A stretch of 64,000 nucleotides of DNA from Xenopus tropicalis (lineage: Eukaryota; Chordata; Amphibia; Anura; Pipidae), in assembly GCF_000004195.4 (NCBI RefSeq), contig NC_030683.2:82600910-82664909 (forward strand), read 5' to 3'. The position numbers and the translations under genes are program-made. Shown piece after piece: positions 1 through 11,174 of the stretch. The notes under the pieces are model-generated. The model was not told where the DNA came from. It searched no databases and saw only the letters and a list, made by a program, of their open reading frames with translations. How positions within the stretch are numbered: position 1 is the stretch's first letter; the number at the start of each line of letters is the position of its first letter.

Positions 1-950
1 TGTGATTGAAATTAATGTGATTGAAGATATGTGAGAGGGAAAATGGCCTCTGGGTGAAAGCTTCTATTTATATTAGGAAAATGTGATGGCGCTGGTGAAC
101 AGAGGGGATATATGCAATATAATTAGTGTGGTTTGGGTTGGGGGGTGCAAAACCTATATACTGTACATGGAAGGAAAATGTAGAATTTACACTGGCAAGT
201 ATCATTTCCATTCTATTTCAATGAGGCTGAAAAATATCCTGTATATGTACAGTGTATAACAAAGGAGAACAATACTATATAACATACCGGTAATACTCCC
301 TCTGCAGTTCACACACACACACTCACACATAAATGTGCACTGAGCATTACAGAAAATAATGTTTTGTAATAACTGAATTCCAAAAGCAAAACATTTGCAA
401 TGAATTTACTAACCTCTGAGCAAATTGGGTTTTTGTGCTGAGCAATGCAAGACACATTCTCTCTTACAGGTATGGCAGAGGGAGCCTGCACGGAAACTAG
501 TACATGGTAGGTATCTCCCACTGACAGACACTGTATAGATGACTACACTAATGCAATGTTCTAAGATGATATAAATAGTGTAGTCTAGCAGTTTCCATAA
601 TTGAATTAAAGGATATACAAAAATGAAGTTATTAAAAAGAATGTCAGAATGAGTGTGTCACGTTGAAAGCGCCAGACAAATCAATGTGATGTTGCACATT
701 TCATTTCACCGTGCATTTCAAAGAGAAATGATTTTCTGCTGCTTGTCTTACTTTTCTGTTTACGACTTTATCAGCTGATGGCACAAGCTCAATCAAAATA
801 CTGTATACTAGGAAAGAGAAGAAAAGCATTGTACTACCTGCTCATGTACTTGAACTCTACATAGGCCATTATGGGAAAGAGTCTGGAGCACATTGCATAA
901 AGGCATTAAAATGTAAGAAAATGCAAAGTGTCGCTTTTTTAGGCAAGTAT
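1..950. other. Intergenic DNA, no gene seen
   Basis: AT-rich sequence with no ORF that looks like protein and no repeat family I recognise. A short CA-rich run sits near 309-330. Confidence 0.6.
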
Positions 951-954
951 CAGC

Positions 955-1056
955 TACACGTGCCTGCACCTGAGCGTATTCAATCCATTTGGGTGCAGGC
1001 ACAGGTTTTCGGCTTGCTGAAAATATGCGGCATACTCTACGTGTGGCATTAGCCTT
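955..1056. repeat. End fragment of a palindromic MITE (GTGCCTGCACC family)
   Basis: The segment holds two facing copies of a TGCCTGCACC-type motif around a short spacer. It then runs TTTTCGGCTTGCTGAAAATA and ends in TTAGCCTTAGG. The same motifs in the same order appear in the fuller copy at 52680-52982. This looks like one end of that element, with the rest missing. Confidence 0.55.
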
Positions 1057-2481
1057 AGGTCTTATTTGTGAAGCATATAAAATGCAAAAAAGGCTGCAAT
1101 CACCTGTAACACTTTATTAAATTATACTTTATTCAGATGTCCTCTCTGGTGTCATGTCAAAAGAGCATTTTGTTAAATAAATTACAAATATGTAGTTGGT
1201 TTGCAGGATATTAAATTGTAGGTGAATTGAAATATGAGGGGTCATTCTACCTAGACCCTTGGGAAACACTAAGGGGCACACTCTGGCATGCTCCTTAGTG
1301 TTCATTCTAAAAAAGCATCATTACACCATTCGCCCCCAACTTTGCATGTCTGATTATGGGTCAGGCGAGGGGACACCTACATGTCTAACTCAGTCAGAGC
1401 TGAATCCAAAGGACACATGGCAGGTCTAAGCTCCAAAATGGACCGCAGCTTTTTTTTTAAAATCTGCTTGCTGATCTGAGCTTTGCAACTGAGGCCTAAG
1501 ATGTGCTTGCCTTGTGACTATACTGCATCCCAGCTAATCCCCTTTTAGCAATGTAACCTACTTTAATATGACTGCTAGCTACTTGACTCACAGATACTGA
1601 TACTTAATCCTCATATTAACATCTTACACTTTGCGTTAAACAGATGTTTTTTCTTACATTTCCTGAATCAGTACTTCTGATCATGTCTTGCCTATTAATA
1701 GAACCCAGGATAATTGCACTGTCATTTTAATTATAAAATTGTCACTCCAAGATATTCCTTCCTGGTCCTGGAGAAGTTCTGTAAATGTTAAGATGTAGGT
1801 GTGGGGGGTGTGTATGGGAGAGGATGTGGGTCTAACATTTACCGTAGTTCCTAATTTTACTGTGTCAGAAAGCTTGCTAGGATTATCCTAAGATTCAGTA
1901 GCTGCTGTTTAGACTTTTTGTCCTTACTTTTTTCTTATGTGTCTACAGATGGGGTCAGCTTTACTCATGCATCTGGTGGAACACTTCATATGGCACACCA
2001 TTCATTTTAATTGGAGAAAAGGTGCAGTTGCATATACCAGATGCTTCTTTAAACCTACTTCATCTGTTTGTGGAAGTAGCAGGAGCAGAAGATTTTTATC
2101 CCTAGTAGATCTGTGAGTCAGACAGATGGCATATCATGGTACATCTCGAATCACACCGAACACTGAAAACAATAAAGTGCAAGTATTGACAAGCTCTGCG
2201 TGCATGCACATAAAATAGCTCACACTGCAGCTGTTTAACCAAATAATTATATGGATTACCAGCATAAAAAATAAGTATGTCAATTCTCAATCCCATATAC
2301 TTAAATGCTTAACCTTACCACATAGACTGAGCACACAGACAGAAAAGACTCCTAACACAGAGCCACAATTTATGCATATAATTTAGTAACAAAAATGGGC
2401 AAGGCCTTTCTTAGCATGTACAGTGTGTACAAGTGCTTTTTCTGTAAAGATAACAACCCCAGCCATGACTTTCTTCATAGT
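1057..2481. other. Intergenic DNA, no gene seen
   Basis: No convincing coding region. A short hairpin lies at about 1264-1302 (AACACTAAGG pairing with CCTTAGTGTT around a 15-20 nt loop). It is probably a MITE remnant. The rest is unassigned. Confidence 0.5.
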
Positions 2482-2586
2482 TTAAATCTTCCATCCCCTT
2501 TACCAGTTTAGTTGCAGTCTCTGCACTTTCTCAGCTCATTAATATCCTACTTAAGGACTGGAGCCCAAAACTGCACTGCATAAAGG
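2482..2586 (-). mobile_element. CR1-type LINE fragment, end of the reverse transcriptase ORF
   Basis: On the minus strand this reads a QFWAPVLK-type segment followed by KLVKGMEDL-like codons, close to the C-terminal part of the CR1 reverse transcriptase ORF. It is nearly the same sequence as 63890-63990, so both come from one family. Only about 100 bp remain and they are frame-damaged. It is a dead-on-arrival fragment. Confidence 0.7.
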
Positions 2587-2651
2587 AGGCAACATTATAC
2601 AAGCTCTTTTCATGCAAGAAAAGACTTTATCTTTAGTAGCCACTGAATGTA

Positions 2652-2889
2652 GGGTTGACACCTGTCTGGCAAGCCTGGTTTCTCAAAATCTTCTGCCTGG
2701 TTTCCAAAATTCAGAAAACTGGGCAGAAACCCTCTGAATTGTGTCCAGTAGACACAATAATCATGTCCTCAAAGTCAGTAGAAATGTCATCACATGATGA
2801 AGTTAATGGTTTGCGTTATGACATTGGCGCCACTGACATAATCACGCGCCCCCTTTGTTCTGTTTATATCTCGACAAAGGTGGCAACCC
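2652..2889. mobile_element. Short DNA transposon copy with GGGTTG...CAACCC ends
   Basis: Ends are GGGTTGACACCTGTCTGG on the left and AGGTGGCAACCC on the right, which are imperfect inverted repeats. Both sides are flanked by TA, which would fit a Tc1/mariner-like target, though TA is too short to prove it. The inside reads GCCTGGTTTCCAAAATTC, a motif shared with the copy at 37190-37475. No transposase is encoded, so this is a non-autonomous element. Confidence 0.55.
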
Positions 2890-2891
2890 TA

Positions 2892-3962
2892 ACTAAATGA
2901 CTCTGCCTTAGTTACACAGTTTATCCACAGATCCATCTCAATTAAGAATACCCCCAACACTACTATTTAGGCCTATTTATATACCATACAGAGTAAAAAA
3001 GCGGCAACCAAATACACCACACAACACGAGGCATCTCTGCAGAATGTATTAATTTCCAGAGATCATGTTCCCTTGTGTAAAAATCCAGCATAAAAGTAAG
3101 CAGCTGCTTGAGAATGCCATGGGAAAATATGACGTTCAACCACCGTGGCTTTCACGTTTTTTCCAGAGCAACTTCTGCTGGAACTTACTTGCTGCTTGAA
3201 TTTTTCCCATTAAGCTTACCAGATTAAGCAGTGTTTGAAGTGGTGTAAAGTAATGACGTCAAATGCGGTGTTTGGGTGGTGTAAAATAAAATGCACACCT
3301 TGATATATTCTCCATTTATTTTACACAGCTTTTAACACCATTTTTTTGTTTTACACATGATATGATAATTATGCTCCTTAGTATATAAGTAGTATTTATG
3401 TTATTTCTACCAAAGTGCATAACCTTGCACTTTACTAAAACTTTCATTTCTCTTTAAAAATTCAAATAAACTCATTTCCACACACGTCTGACATTTGCTA
3501 AAGAGTCTGAAATGTCACAGAAGAGACACAAAACTGCGACTTTTTCAAATTGTCACACCGAAACCTCAACTTTTTTCAGATTGTCGCACAAAAAAAAGCA
3601 TCAAAAGTCTAAAAACCTCTAAATTTTTGAAGCAAAGAAAGATCCTCCAGGGAAGGGAAGATCTTGTTGCAACTTTTTTTTCTGCTACTTTTAGTATTAA
3701 AAAATCCTAATCGGAAAAAAAAACATTTAACCATTAGCAAATTGCCTCCTTAGGGTGAGGACACGGGGCATACAGTCCACTTCTTTCCATCTGTGTTTGT
3801 AGGCAGACATAGGAAAGTGGATCTGTACCTATTTGCTCCTGGGTGTAGCTGCGCTGACAGGCACAGCAGAGCAGAGATCAGCCTGAAAATCACAAAAGCA
3901 AAAAGTTTTGGGACAATAGTTACTCCGTGTAGCTGCACTCAAGCCAACTTTGTACCATATCC
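2892..3962. other. Intergenic DNA, no gene seen
   Basis: No coding region recognised. Two poly-A/T-rich stretches (about 3270-3360 and 3540-3720) contain repeated GTGTAAAA-like and TTGTCGCACA-like words, so decayed MITE material is possible. I could not define any ends. Confidence 0.45.
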
Positions 3963-3965
3963 TTA

Positions 3966-4151
3966 GGAGTATATTTATCATGCTGTGTAAAACGTGCAGT
4001 GAAGCATTGCCAGTGATGATGCCCAGGGTAGCCAATCAACAATTACTTTAATACACTTAGAAGACCAAAGCAAAGTGTCTGATTGGCTGCTATGAGCAAG
4101 ATCACCAGTAATGTTTTACTCCACTTTTTACACAGCATGATAAATATACCC
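3966..4151. mobile_element. Harbinger-type MITE with TTTACACAGCATGATAAATA ends
   Basis: Left end GGAGTATATTTATCATGCTG and right end CAGCATGATAAATATACCCC are inverted repeats that continue inward through TGTAAAA. TTA precedes the left end. The right-hand target copy is shared with, or damaged by, the next element, which starts a few bases on. There is no coding content. A 3-bp TTA/TAA target is the PIF/Harbinger signature. Confidence 0.65.
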
Positions 4152-4154
4152 CTA

Positions 4155-4502
4155 GGGGCTGATTTACTAATCCACGAATCCGAATCCCGAATGGGAAAAA
4201 ATTGGATTGGAAACTAACATTTTGCGACTTTTTCGTATTTTTTTGCTATTTTTTTGTCACCGTCGCGACTTTTTTGTGAATTGTCGTGACTTTTTCATAG
4301 CTGTTATGACTTGCGCACATTGTCGCGACTTTTTTATAGCCATTACGACTTTCGTGAATTGTCGTGACTTTTTCATAGCCATTTTGTATTGAGCGCTCGA
4401 AAAATTCGCGACAATTCGTGAAAAAGTCGTTAAATACCGAACATTCCGAAAAAAACGCATTCGGACAATTTTCGGACGTTCGTGGATTAGTAAATGTGCC
4501 CC
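4155..4502. mobile_element. Harbinger-type palindromic MITE (GGGGCTGATTTACTAA family)
   Basis: Starts GGGGCTGATTTACTAATCC and ends GGATTAGTAAATGTGCCCC, with a long run of TTTTTCGTA/GTCGCGACTTTTT words between. The right flank is TTA. The left flank is CTA, probably a mutated TTA shared with the preceding MITE. Other copies lie at 37838, 41436 and 53516. Small ORFs inside on both strands are low-complexity translations of the palindrome, not genes. Confidence 0.8.
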
Positions 4503-4505
4503 TTA

Positions 4506-5477
4506 GTGTTCTCTTACCCTAAATGCACAGAAAATCTATAGGCAATCACCTATACTGAGTAAAGTCATGAACATGCCCAGAACAACCTGACAATGGTAGC
4601 AAGCCAAGTAAAGTAATTGGCAAGTAAAGTTGCTAATGTGCCTGAAAAGCTACTAGGGAAAGTACATTTCCGATGATCCCCCTCTAGCTGTAGCACTAGC
4701 TACAGTATATCAAACTGCATAAAGTAGAAAACATATCAAGCAACACTTGATACACAGAACTATGGACAGACTGGCCTGCCAGGGTATCAGCAAATCCCCC
4801 AGTGGAGGTAATTTGTGTATAGTATATTAGTACCTATATAAAACACATACAATTGCAATGTGTGTGCGCAAGAAAATGCTGGTGCGTGTGGTTAATGAGC
4901 GTATGTGTGTGTACATAGAATAATTGTTAGATTATTGTAACATCTGTCCAAGTCACTGGTTGGATTCTTGAGTTCAGAAAATGGATGAAAATTTCCGTTA
5001 GGAAAATAACAAAAACATACTCTTTCTGCTGATTGCCTAGCAACGCCAGGGATTTAGTCACTAGGATTAAAATGTTTATCACATTTTAGATCATGCAAAA
5101 ATGGAAATATGATACCTCAAAATGAGTTCACATTAGAATTCATGTCCAATACATCAACCATTAGTAAGAGAAGTGTTAAGTGCTAACTAATAGGCATTTA
5201 TGGTATGTCCAATACAAAGAAAATTAGTTATTTCCATAATCTACTTATACTAATGTTTTAGTCTATATTAGTTTTGATGCAAATTAATAGCTATTTTAAT
5301 GGCTATTTTAGATAACAAATTAAACATATGAAATGCTTAAACTGGAACCTCTCAAATTATGTTTGATAATTTTCCCTAAACATATAGACAGCCATATAAA
5401 ATACTATAGTTGGAGATTGGTGAGATATAGAATTGTAAAAGGAGCACCCCAAAGAAAAAGACATAGACCCGCCCCCA
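4506..5477. other. Intergenic DNA, no gene seen
   Basis: No ORF, repeat end or RNA gene could be supported. Composition is ordinary and AT-rich, with a weak TG-rich patch near 4858-4912. Confidence 0.5.
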
Positions 5478-5955
5478 TTAAAGGACATGTATAACCCCTC
5501 CCCCCACAACAAATTGTAAACAGTCTCTTTAAAATCTTTAAACATCTGGTACTCCTTTTGTTCAAAGGTTAATAGTAAGGCTGTAGCATCCCCATAAACG
5601 CTAAAGGTTGCCATACATTGGCAAATGTGCTATTGGGTACTCCTAAATAGTAAAGTGCCATACAAGCCAAGGCACACAAACATATTAGGCCACATCAGCC
5701 AATTAATGGACAGAGTTCTGCCTTATGCTCCAACACTTCTTCCTGTTACAGTTAAAGCTGCATTATTTCTGGTCATGTGATCTCCAAGGGAGCACACAGC
5801 CCATCACTAAATGGTGGATCAAGGGAAAGGATGTAAAAGGGCAATATTTACTTATATATATATTCCAGTTTGGTGAGATTTTTTATTAGGTCACTTAACA
5901 TAATAGAAACTATCTGTTGGTTAAGCATTCATTCTGGGGTACGGTTTCCCTTTAA
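5478..5955. mobile_element. T2-type MITE (TTAA target)
   Basis: Begins TTAAAGGACATGTATAACCC and ends GGTTTCCCTTTAA, with TTAA at both ends (5478-5481 and 5952-5955). The internal GTGATCTCCAAGGGAGCACA, ATGGTGGATCAAGG and GATGTAAAAGGGCAA segments match the order seen in the element at 27857, so they are one subfamily. T2 MITEs of Xenopus are assigned to the Kolobok superfamily in published work. It has no coding capacity. Confidence 0.75.
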
Positions 5956-6637
5956 TGACCTGTGCAATGTAATGTAGATGCTGATTAAAAAAAATAAAAA
6001 AATAAGCCTCCTATTCTGCTTTTTGAGCCAGTAATGCCACCAGCACCTTGTTCCCCATAGGAGCCTATCCAACCCCATAAATTAAACTCAATCCATTAAA
6101 GATATAATATTGACTTGTGAATACAGCATAAGTCCAAGCAGTCCTGGCAAATAAGTTCAAGTGTCCCTGGTATTACAGTATTTTGTACATGTATAAAAAT
6201 TCACTTTTGGGCCTTCCAAACTATGTGCTGCACTTTTGGGGCATTTTGGGCTATCTCGTGCAGTGTGTGCCATTGGACATATGAAATCTTGCTAGAGCTA
6301 AAAAATGTAGGCTGCTTAACAAGAGTAGAAGGTAAAATGTGTTTCCTATAAGGGAAAGTAATAAAAAAAAATGCAAACCAAATTACTGTATGGTTATAAC
6401 AAAAAAAAAAAATCAGAAAGGGAATTAATTGGCTTTTTGCTGTCTTGACACTTGATCTGAGCAGACTTTCTCTTGTGTGAAATTTAGAAGTACTAACTGG
6501 GTTTTCCTCTAGAGTAAAAGGAAAGGTAAAGTTATTGAGATAAAGAAAGCAATGTAAAACTGATCACAGAGCTATTCTAAGCATTTTTGCAATTTTCATG
6601 TTTTTTAAGATTTCAAGACATTAAACATAATATATAG
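5956..6637. other. Intergenic DNA, no gene seen
   Basis: Unique-looking AT-rich sequence with poly-A runs near 5986-6002 and 6362-6412. Nothing coding. Confidence 0.5.
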
Positions 6638-6639
6638 TA

Positions 6640-6967
6640 CAGGTATAGGACCCATTATCCAGAATGCTCGGGACCAAGGGTATTCCGGATAAGGGGTCTT
6701 TCCATAATTTGGATCTCCATACCTTAAGTTTACTAAAAAATTAATAAAACATTAATTAAACCCAATAGGATTGTTTTGCATCCAATAAGGATTATTTATA
6801 TCTTAGTTGGGATCAATTACAAGGTTCTGTTTTATTTCTACATAAAAAAAGGAAATCAGTTTTAAAATTCTGAATTATTTGCTTATAATGGAGTCTATGG
6901 GAGACGGGCTTTCCGTAATTCGGAGCTTTCTGGATAATGGGTTTCCGGATAAGGGGTCCGATACCTG
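6640..6967. mobile_element. TA-flanked MITE (CAGGTATAGGACCC family), full-length copy
   Basis: Ends are CAGGTATAGGACCCATTATC and GATAAGGGGTCCGATACCTG, inverted repeats with TA on each side (6638-6639, 6968-6969). The interior has the ordered landmarks TTGGATCTCCATACC, CCAATAGGATTGTTTTGC, AATAAGGATTATTTATATC, GGTTCTGTTTTATT and GGAGTCTATGGGAGACGG. The same order recurs, mostly truncated, at 15183, 17384, 23366, 36735, 38600 and 51695, so this is the commonest family in the window. It is a non-autonomous DNA element, and this is its best copy here. Confidence 0.75.
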
Positions 6968-6969
6968 TA

Positions 6970-8929
6970 CTAATATAATGAAGTTTTGTACCAACAGTGC
7001 CACCAGCTGGTCAGTTTTACGGGGTGATCCAGCAGAGGAAATATTTCTGAAAAAAGATGTTGCTTTCTTTAGGAAAGACATGAGAAAAGTTATCAGTGGT
7101 TTCTTATATCTTCCATAAACATCAGAACAGTCATATTTTCTTTATTTATACTCTTTTCTTCTACAGCAGGGCTGTTCAACTGCTTTGAGGCTCCCTAGAT
7201 ATGAGATATTATTATTATTAACATTTATTTATAAAGCGCCAACATATTCCGCAGCGCTGTACAATAAGAGATATAACTGGCCCACTACATATAATATGTT
7301 GGCACTGATTTACAGAATGATGTTTGGAAAAATGACCTGCAGGTGGAGATAATGGTACAAAATGTATTATTGATTATATTATTATTTTATTATTATATTT
7401 ATTTATTATATTAGCAGTAACTGCTAATCTTGTTATTATATTAGCGGTGCATATTAAATAATTAATGTAAATTGCAAAATGACTTAGAATTACTCTCTAA
7501 TAGAGACGTTCAGCATGTTGGTTATCTGTGAGTACCCAAGGAAAGTGGTCAGGTTTTGGGTAGAAGGCTCCTGATTCCGCTGTGGGTCCTAGCCTTTCCA
7601 CTCACCCACTCCTGACTATTAAGGAATTTTTTCCCTTTACCTGGTTGATCTGCCTCTGGAGTGACGTCACTTCCAGCCCATAGTAACATCACTTTCAGTT
7701 TCACTGTCAGGTGGTAAGTAAAATCAGTGGCAGTTATCAGGCTGGCACTTGCTGGACCCACAATTAGGTAGTAAAGTTGAAGCAATTGTTCTTGTTAAAA
7801 GCATTACAGTTTATTGATATATACTGACCTATAACAATGGTAAGCTTAAACCCGATTCCATATTGCACTGGAAGTTTCTTTCTTTTTTATGGGTGGTGAT
7901 TAAACCAAAGTATGGACCATAGCAGGGTGGCTGGTGCAGGTCAGGTTGCAGGCCATTGGGTCCGAGTTGGGCATGGGTCTGCTCAACTGGACTCTACTTT
8001 CTGATCAGGTTTATATTCATTTATTTTAATGGTTTACATTTATTTAAAAAGTGATTCATGTCTGTTCAGACAAAAGTATACCTCTGCGGTTTTCTATAAT
8101 AGAGAGCATATTAGATCAGGTGAAGAACAAATGAGATAGAAGGTTTTAACTAGCAAAGGCAGGGTGTTAGGATTCAAATACAAAATATGAAGGCAACAGT
8201 GAACCCTGCAAATTGTGATCTTGGCTATTAATCTCTGGAGGGATGTTTGGCATGCCTAGTAAAAAAATCTCTTCCTTGTTGCCTGATAGTTCATTAACTA
8301 ATCTCTGGCACCAATCTGCCTTGTTCAGCTGAGTCTTAGACATGGAGTCACTCAACAATGAATTGGTAAAAGAAGAGGCAGGGTGACTGATTGAGAGTGA
8401 AAGGGCAGTACAATTGTCTCTATACTGATAGTGAAACTGTTATTAAAAAAAGTTATACTCGTCAGCTGAAAAACAGATTTCACTTCAAATCTCAAATTTC
8501 AAATCTTCAAGAAAATATTAATACAAAGAGCTGTAAATTATGCGGTGTGAAAATACTGATTCCTTGTAAGGAACAAAGAGTAAAAATGTATAATAATTTC
8601 CAAGAACAAGGTGAAAGAGCGCCAAGCCCAACACATCAAGATGCCAAAGACAGATACAAATCATTTTGTGCTGCATGGCATATCTTCAAGCAACTGACAT
8701 TTTACTGACATTATTATAAAGCCTGTGTGTTACTATGCAGATCACCTTATGTTTGTGTATTCAATAGACAGTATGTAATAAAAGGCATAAACACAAAGAA
8801 AATTTGCTGAAATATGAATAAAAATTTTAATTTTGCAGTATAATAATGTCCATTAGACAATATACCCTTCAGGATTGAACATTCCTGTATGACCATGAGC
8901 ATTTTTTAAGACCTGCTTGAATGTTTGCT
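6970..8929. other. Intergenic DNA with repeat scraps, no gene seen
   Basis: No gene. The stretch 7550-7790 (sites such as CTGGACCCACAATTAGG) and 7905-8000 (GGTCAGGTTGCAGGCCATTG) look like decayed repeats of a family I cannot name. A 105-codon reading frame at 8391-8708 has no recognisable domain and is unlikely to be coding. Confidence 0.45.
7208..7266. repeat. Short copy of a common Xenopus interspersed repeat (AAGCGCCAACATATTCCGC)
   Basis: ATTATTATTA is followed by ACATTTATTTATAAAGCGCC and AACATATTCCGCAGCGCTGT. I recognise this as a very frequent short repeat in Xenopus sequence. It is a supporting marker for the organism call. Its exact class is not clear from this piece. Confidence 0.6.
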
Positions 8930-9250
8930 TTTTTTTTGTTGTTTTAATGAAGCTTTATTACATACCTTGTGCATTGGCACAAATAACAGAACATGATCAT
9001 TCCAAGTAAAGCAAGTGAATTGTTTGGTAGAAAGAGGTAATAAATAGTGTAAGGCAGTGTGTATGGAAGAATTTGTAAATTATGAAACAGGAAAGAGTGT
9101 GTCTGCAGAAAATAGGGCGATGGAAAGGGACTAGGTAGAAGGTGAGATGGGAAAAAGAGAAAGGAACAGCAGAGTGGAAAAGAGTTAAAAGGGGTGGTCT
9201 GGGATTTATGGAAATAACTACATGTTGCTTGATAAAACAGGCAATGCACA
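8930..9250 (-). mobile_element. Possible retroposed copy, poly(A) on the minus strand
   Basis: Read on the minus strand, the region ends with AATAAAGCTTCATTAAAAC and then an A-rich run (the plus-strand T run at 8931-8945). This is the layout of a retroposed 3' end with a polyadenylation signal. The body is pyrimidine-rich on the minus strand. I recognise no protein and found no target-site duplication. It could be a LINE tail or a processed pseudogene. Confidence 0.3.
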
Positions 9251-9825
9251 CTTCTGGCCTCCTCCTATGTCAGCATATGTATTGATTTAAGCAGTGAATG
9301 CTGTGAATGCTAACATGCCATGTACATTACACCAAAGACAGTGCAATATTTTTGGATGAATAACTCAACCCTTCCTCATTTATTGTAATTGAAAGGTTGC
9401 ATTTTCTTAATGAGATAAATTTTAATAATAATTATAACAGTGTTGAATTTAAGAGGGAATTCAAGACTAAAGACTAAAAGATCACAGATTTAAAATTTTT
9501 TTGTACAATATTCCCTCAAATGAAGCTTTGAATTAGTTCTCTCTGCTGTAGTAAACACTAATTATGCATGTATTTAGTTTAGCCAATAACAACTCTATAT
9601 GCAGCTCAATGGGGCAACCAACCTCCCTGATAGTCCCCACAATTTCTGTGTGATAATCATTCTATTCTGTTTGTGACCTGTAGAATTGTGTATAGGGAGA
9701 ATTGATTTGGACTTACTCCACTTACATTGTGATTTGTAATGTTATTATGAATTGGCCTTTTATTTTTAAGGATAAAAACTACTTGATATTACCAGATTAG
9801 GAACATATGAGAATCATGAGAAATG
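9251..9825. other. Intergenic DNA, no gene seen
   Basis: Unassigned AT-rich sequence. No repeat ends and no coding signal. Confidence 0.5.
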
Positions 9826-10009
9826 TTATGTTCCCATGCCCAAATATGAAACATTATGTTCCCATGCCCAAATATGGAACATTATGTTCCCATGCCCAAA
9901 TATGGAACATTATGTTCCCATGCCCAAATATGGAACATTATGTTCCCATGCCCAAATATGGAACATTATGTTCCCATGCCCAAATATAGAACATTATGGC
10001 CCCATGCCC
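9826..10009. repeat. 28-bp minisatellite, about 6.5 units
   Basis: Unit starts TTATGTTCCCATGCCCAAAT and recurs at 9826, 9854, 9882, 9910, 9938, 9966 and 9994. Inner units are almost identical; the first has TGAAACA for TGGAACA and the last has GGCCCC for GTTCCC. A 28-bp unit shifts frame at every repeat, which is why two overlapping frames stay open and translate to a cycling MFPCPN/HYVPMPKYG/LCSHAQIW peptide. It is not a gene. Confidence 0.95.
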
Positions 10010-10124
10010 TGATACCCAGGGTACGTACTTCTGGCCATCTGTGTATCCTTATAATAACCCAGATTTCCATCCACACTGCATTATCATAGGATTCATACTC
10101 CTTTTAAATACAAATCCTGTATGG

Positions 10125-10357
10125 CAGGGATCCCCAACCTTTTATACCTGTGAGCCACATTCAAATGGAAAAAGTGTTGGGGAGCAACTGGACTGGCAGC
10201 CTACAGAAGGTTCTGTTTGGCAATTATACTTGTTTGCCAAAACTTGCCTCCTTACCAGAAATTAAAAAATGAGCATCTGCTTTGAGGCCACTGGGAGCAA
10301 CATACTCGGGGTTTGGGAGCAACATGTTGCACATGAACCACTGGTTGGGGATCACTG
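10125..10357. mobile_element. hAT-type MITE (CAGGGATCCCCAACC ends)
   Basis: Ends CAGGGATCCCCAACC and GGTTGGGGATCACTG are inverted repeats. The flanks CTGTATGG (10117-10124) and CTGTATGT (10358-10365) are an 8-bp target duplication with one difference, the hAT signature. The interior has GAGCCACATTCAAATGG and GGGAGCAACATGTTGCACAT. It is 233 bp with no coding content. Confidence 0.9.
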
Positions 10358-10564
10358 CTGTATGTCCCTGTTTCAGATGAACCTAAAACAGTGACTATGT
10401 AAATTTAAAGAATCTTGTGATAATTCATAGAACCATCTTAGTAAATGTATAGCTAAATAACTATACATGTACACATATGGTACAAGCACTATTACCCATT
10501 TATATCAGAATTTCATTTTCATGTGTTGTGAATAGATGTCTCTGCTGGAAAATGTTTTAGACAG

Positions 10565-10805
10565 GTTAGCCTTTTGCACTAAGGGGTTAATATTGTGATG
10601 ATTGGCCCTGACTGCCATTATTAATCCAACTCGTCACTGATAATTATATCAGTAAAGGAGCTTGTATGGAAATGTAACTGGTTTTGAGAGCTAAGAGATC
10701 TCACAGGAGAAACTGGCCGTCCAAAATACCTTGTTAGGCTAATTAAACCCACAGCTTGTCAAACTAATCAGAACTTTTTTTACCACCGGGGTTAATTAGC
10801 ACTAG
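10565..10805. promoter_or_regulatory. Candidate conserved non-coding element
   Basis: A non-repetitive island between two transposon-rich stretches with dense homeodomain-like TAAT/ATTA sites (CCATTATTAATCC, TGATAATTATATCAG, GCTAATTAAACCC, GGTTAATTAGC). It also has GGTTTTGAGAGCTAAGAG and GTCAAACTAATCAG. It has no ORF. The call is pattern-based; cross-species alignment would decide it. Confidence 0.35.
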
Positions 10806-10820
10806 CTAGTAATATTTACA

Positions 10821-10840
10821 GTGTGTGTGTGTGTGTGTGT
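10821..10840. repeat. (GT)10 microsatellite
   Basis: Ten GT dinucleotides in a row. Confidence 0.95.
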
Positions 10841-10971
10841 AGAGGATCTAGCATCCAACTCTACAAAAAACGAAAGTAGTTTGTTTGGTTACTCACTGTG
10901 TCCGGCTCTCTCCTTACTTCATGCAGGCAGTTCCCCAGGAAGGGAGAGAGTGAGTAACTCTGCAGACTACT

Positions 10972-11174
10972 TGTTTAAGGGCTCTGGCACACGGGGAGAT
11001 TAGTCGCCCGCGACAAATCTCCCTTGTCACGGGCGACTAATCTCCCCGAACTACCATCCCACCGGCGACTTGCATGTTCGCCGGTGGGATGGTAGTTCGG
11101 GGAGATTAGTCGCCCGTGACAAGGGAGATTTGTCGCGGGCGACTAATCTCCCCGTGTGCCAGAGCCCTTAAACA
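10972..11174. repeat. Perfect inverted repeat, 97-bp arms and 9-nt loop
   Basis: The left arm 10972-11068 and right arm 11078-11174 are exact reverse complements base for base, with CTTGCATGT between. The symmetry runs past the transposon end (GGGCTCTGG at 10979) into flanking TGTTTAA, mirrored as TTAAACA on the other side. The extension suggests the palindrome arose by fold-back duplication that included flanking DNA, or by insertion at a matching TTAA. On either strand the transcript would fold into a perfect 97-bp hairpin. Confidence 0.95.

Noticed and set aside
4207..4460. Opposed reading frames rich in RDFF / KKSRQ
   Set aside because: They are translations of the palindromic MITE at 4155-4502; both strands are open because the sequence is self-complementary.
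9826..10009. Regular 28-bp repeat resembling a CRISPR array
   Set aside because: Units are head to tail with no spacers, in vertebrate DNA. It is a minisatellite.
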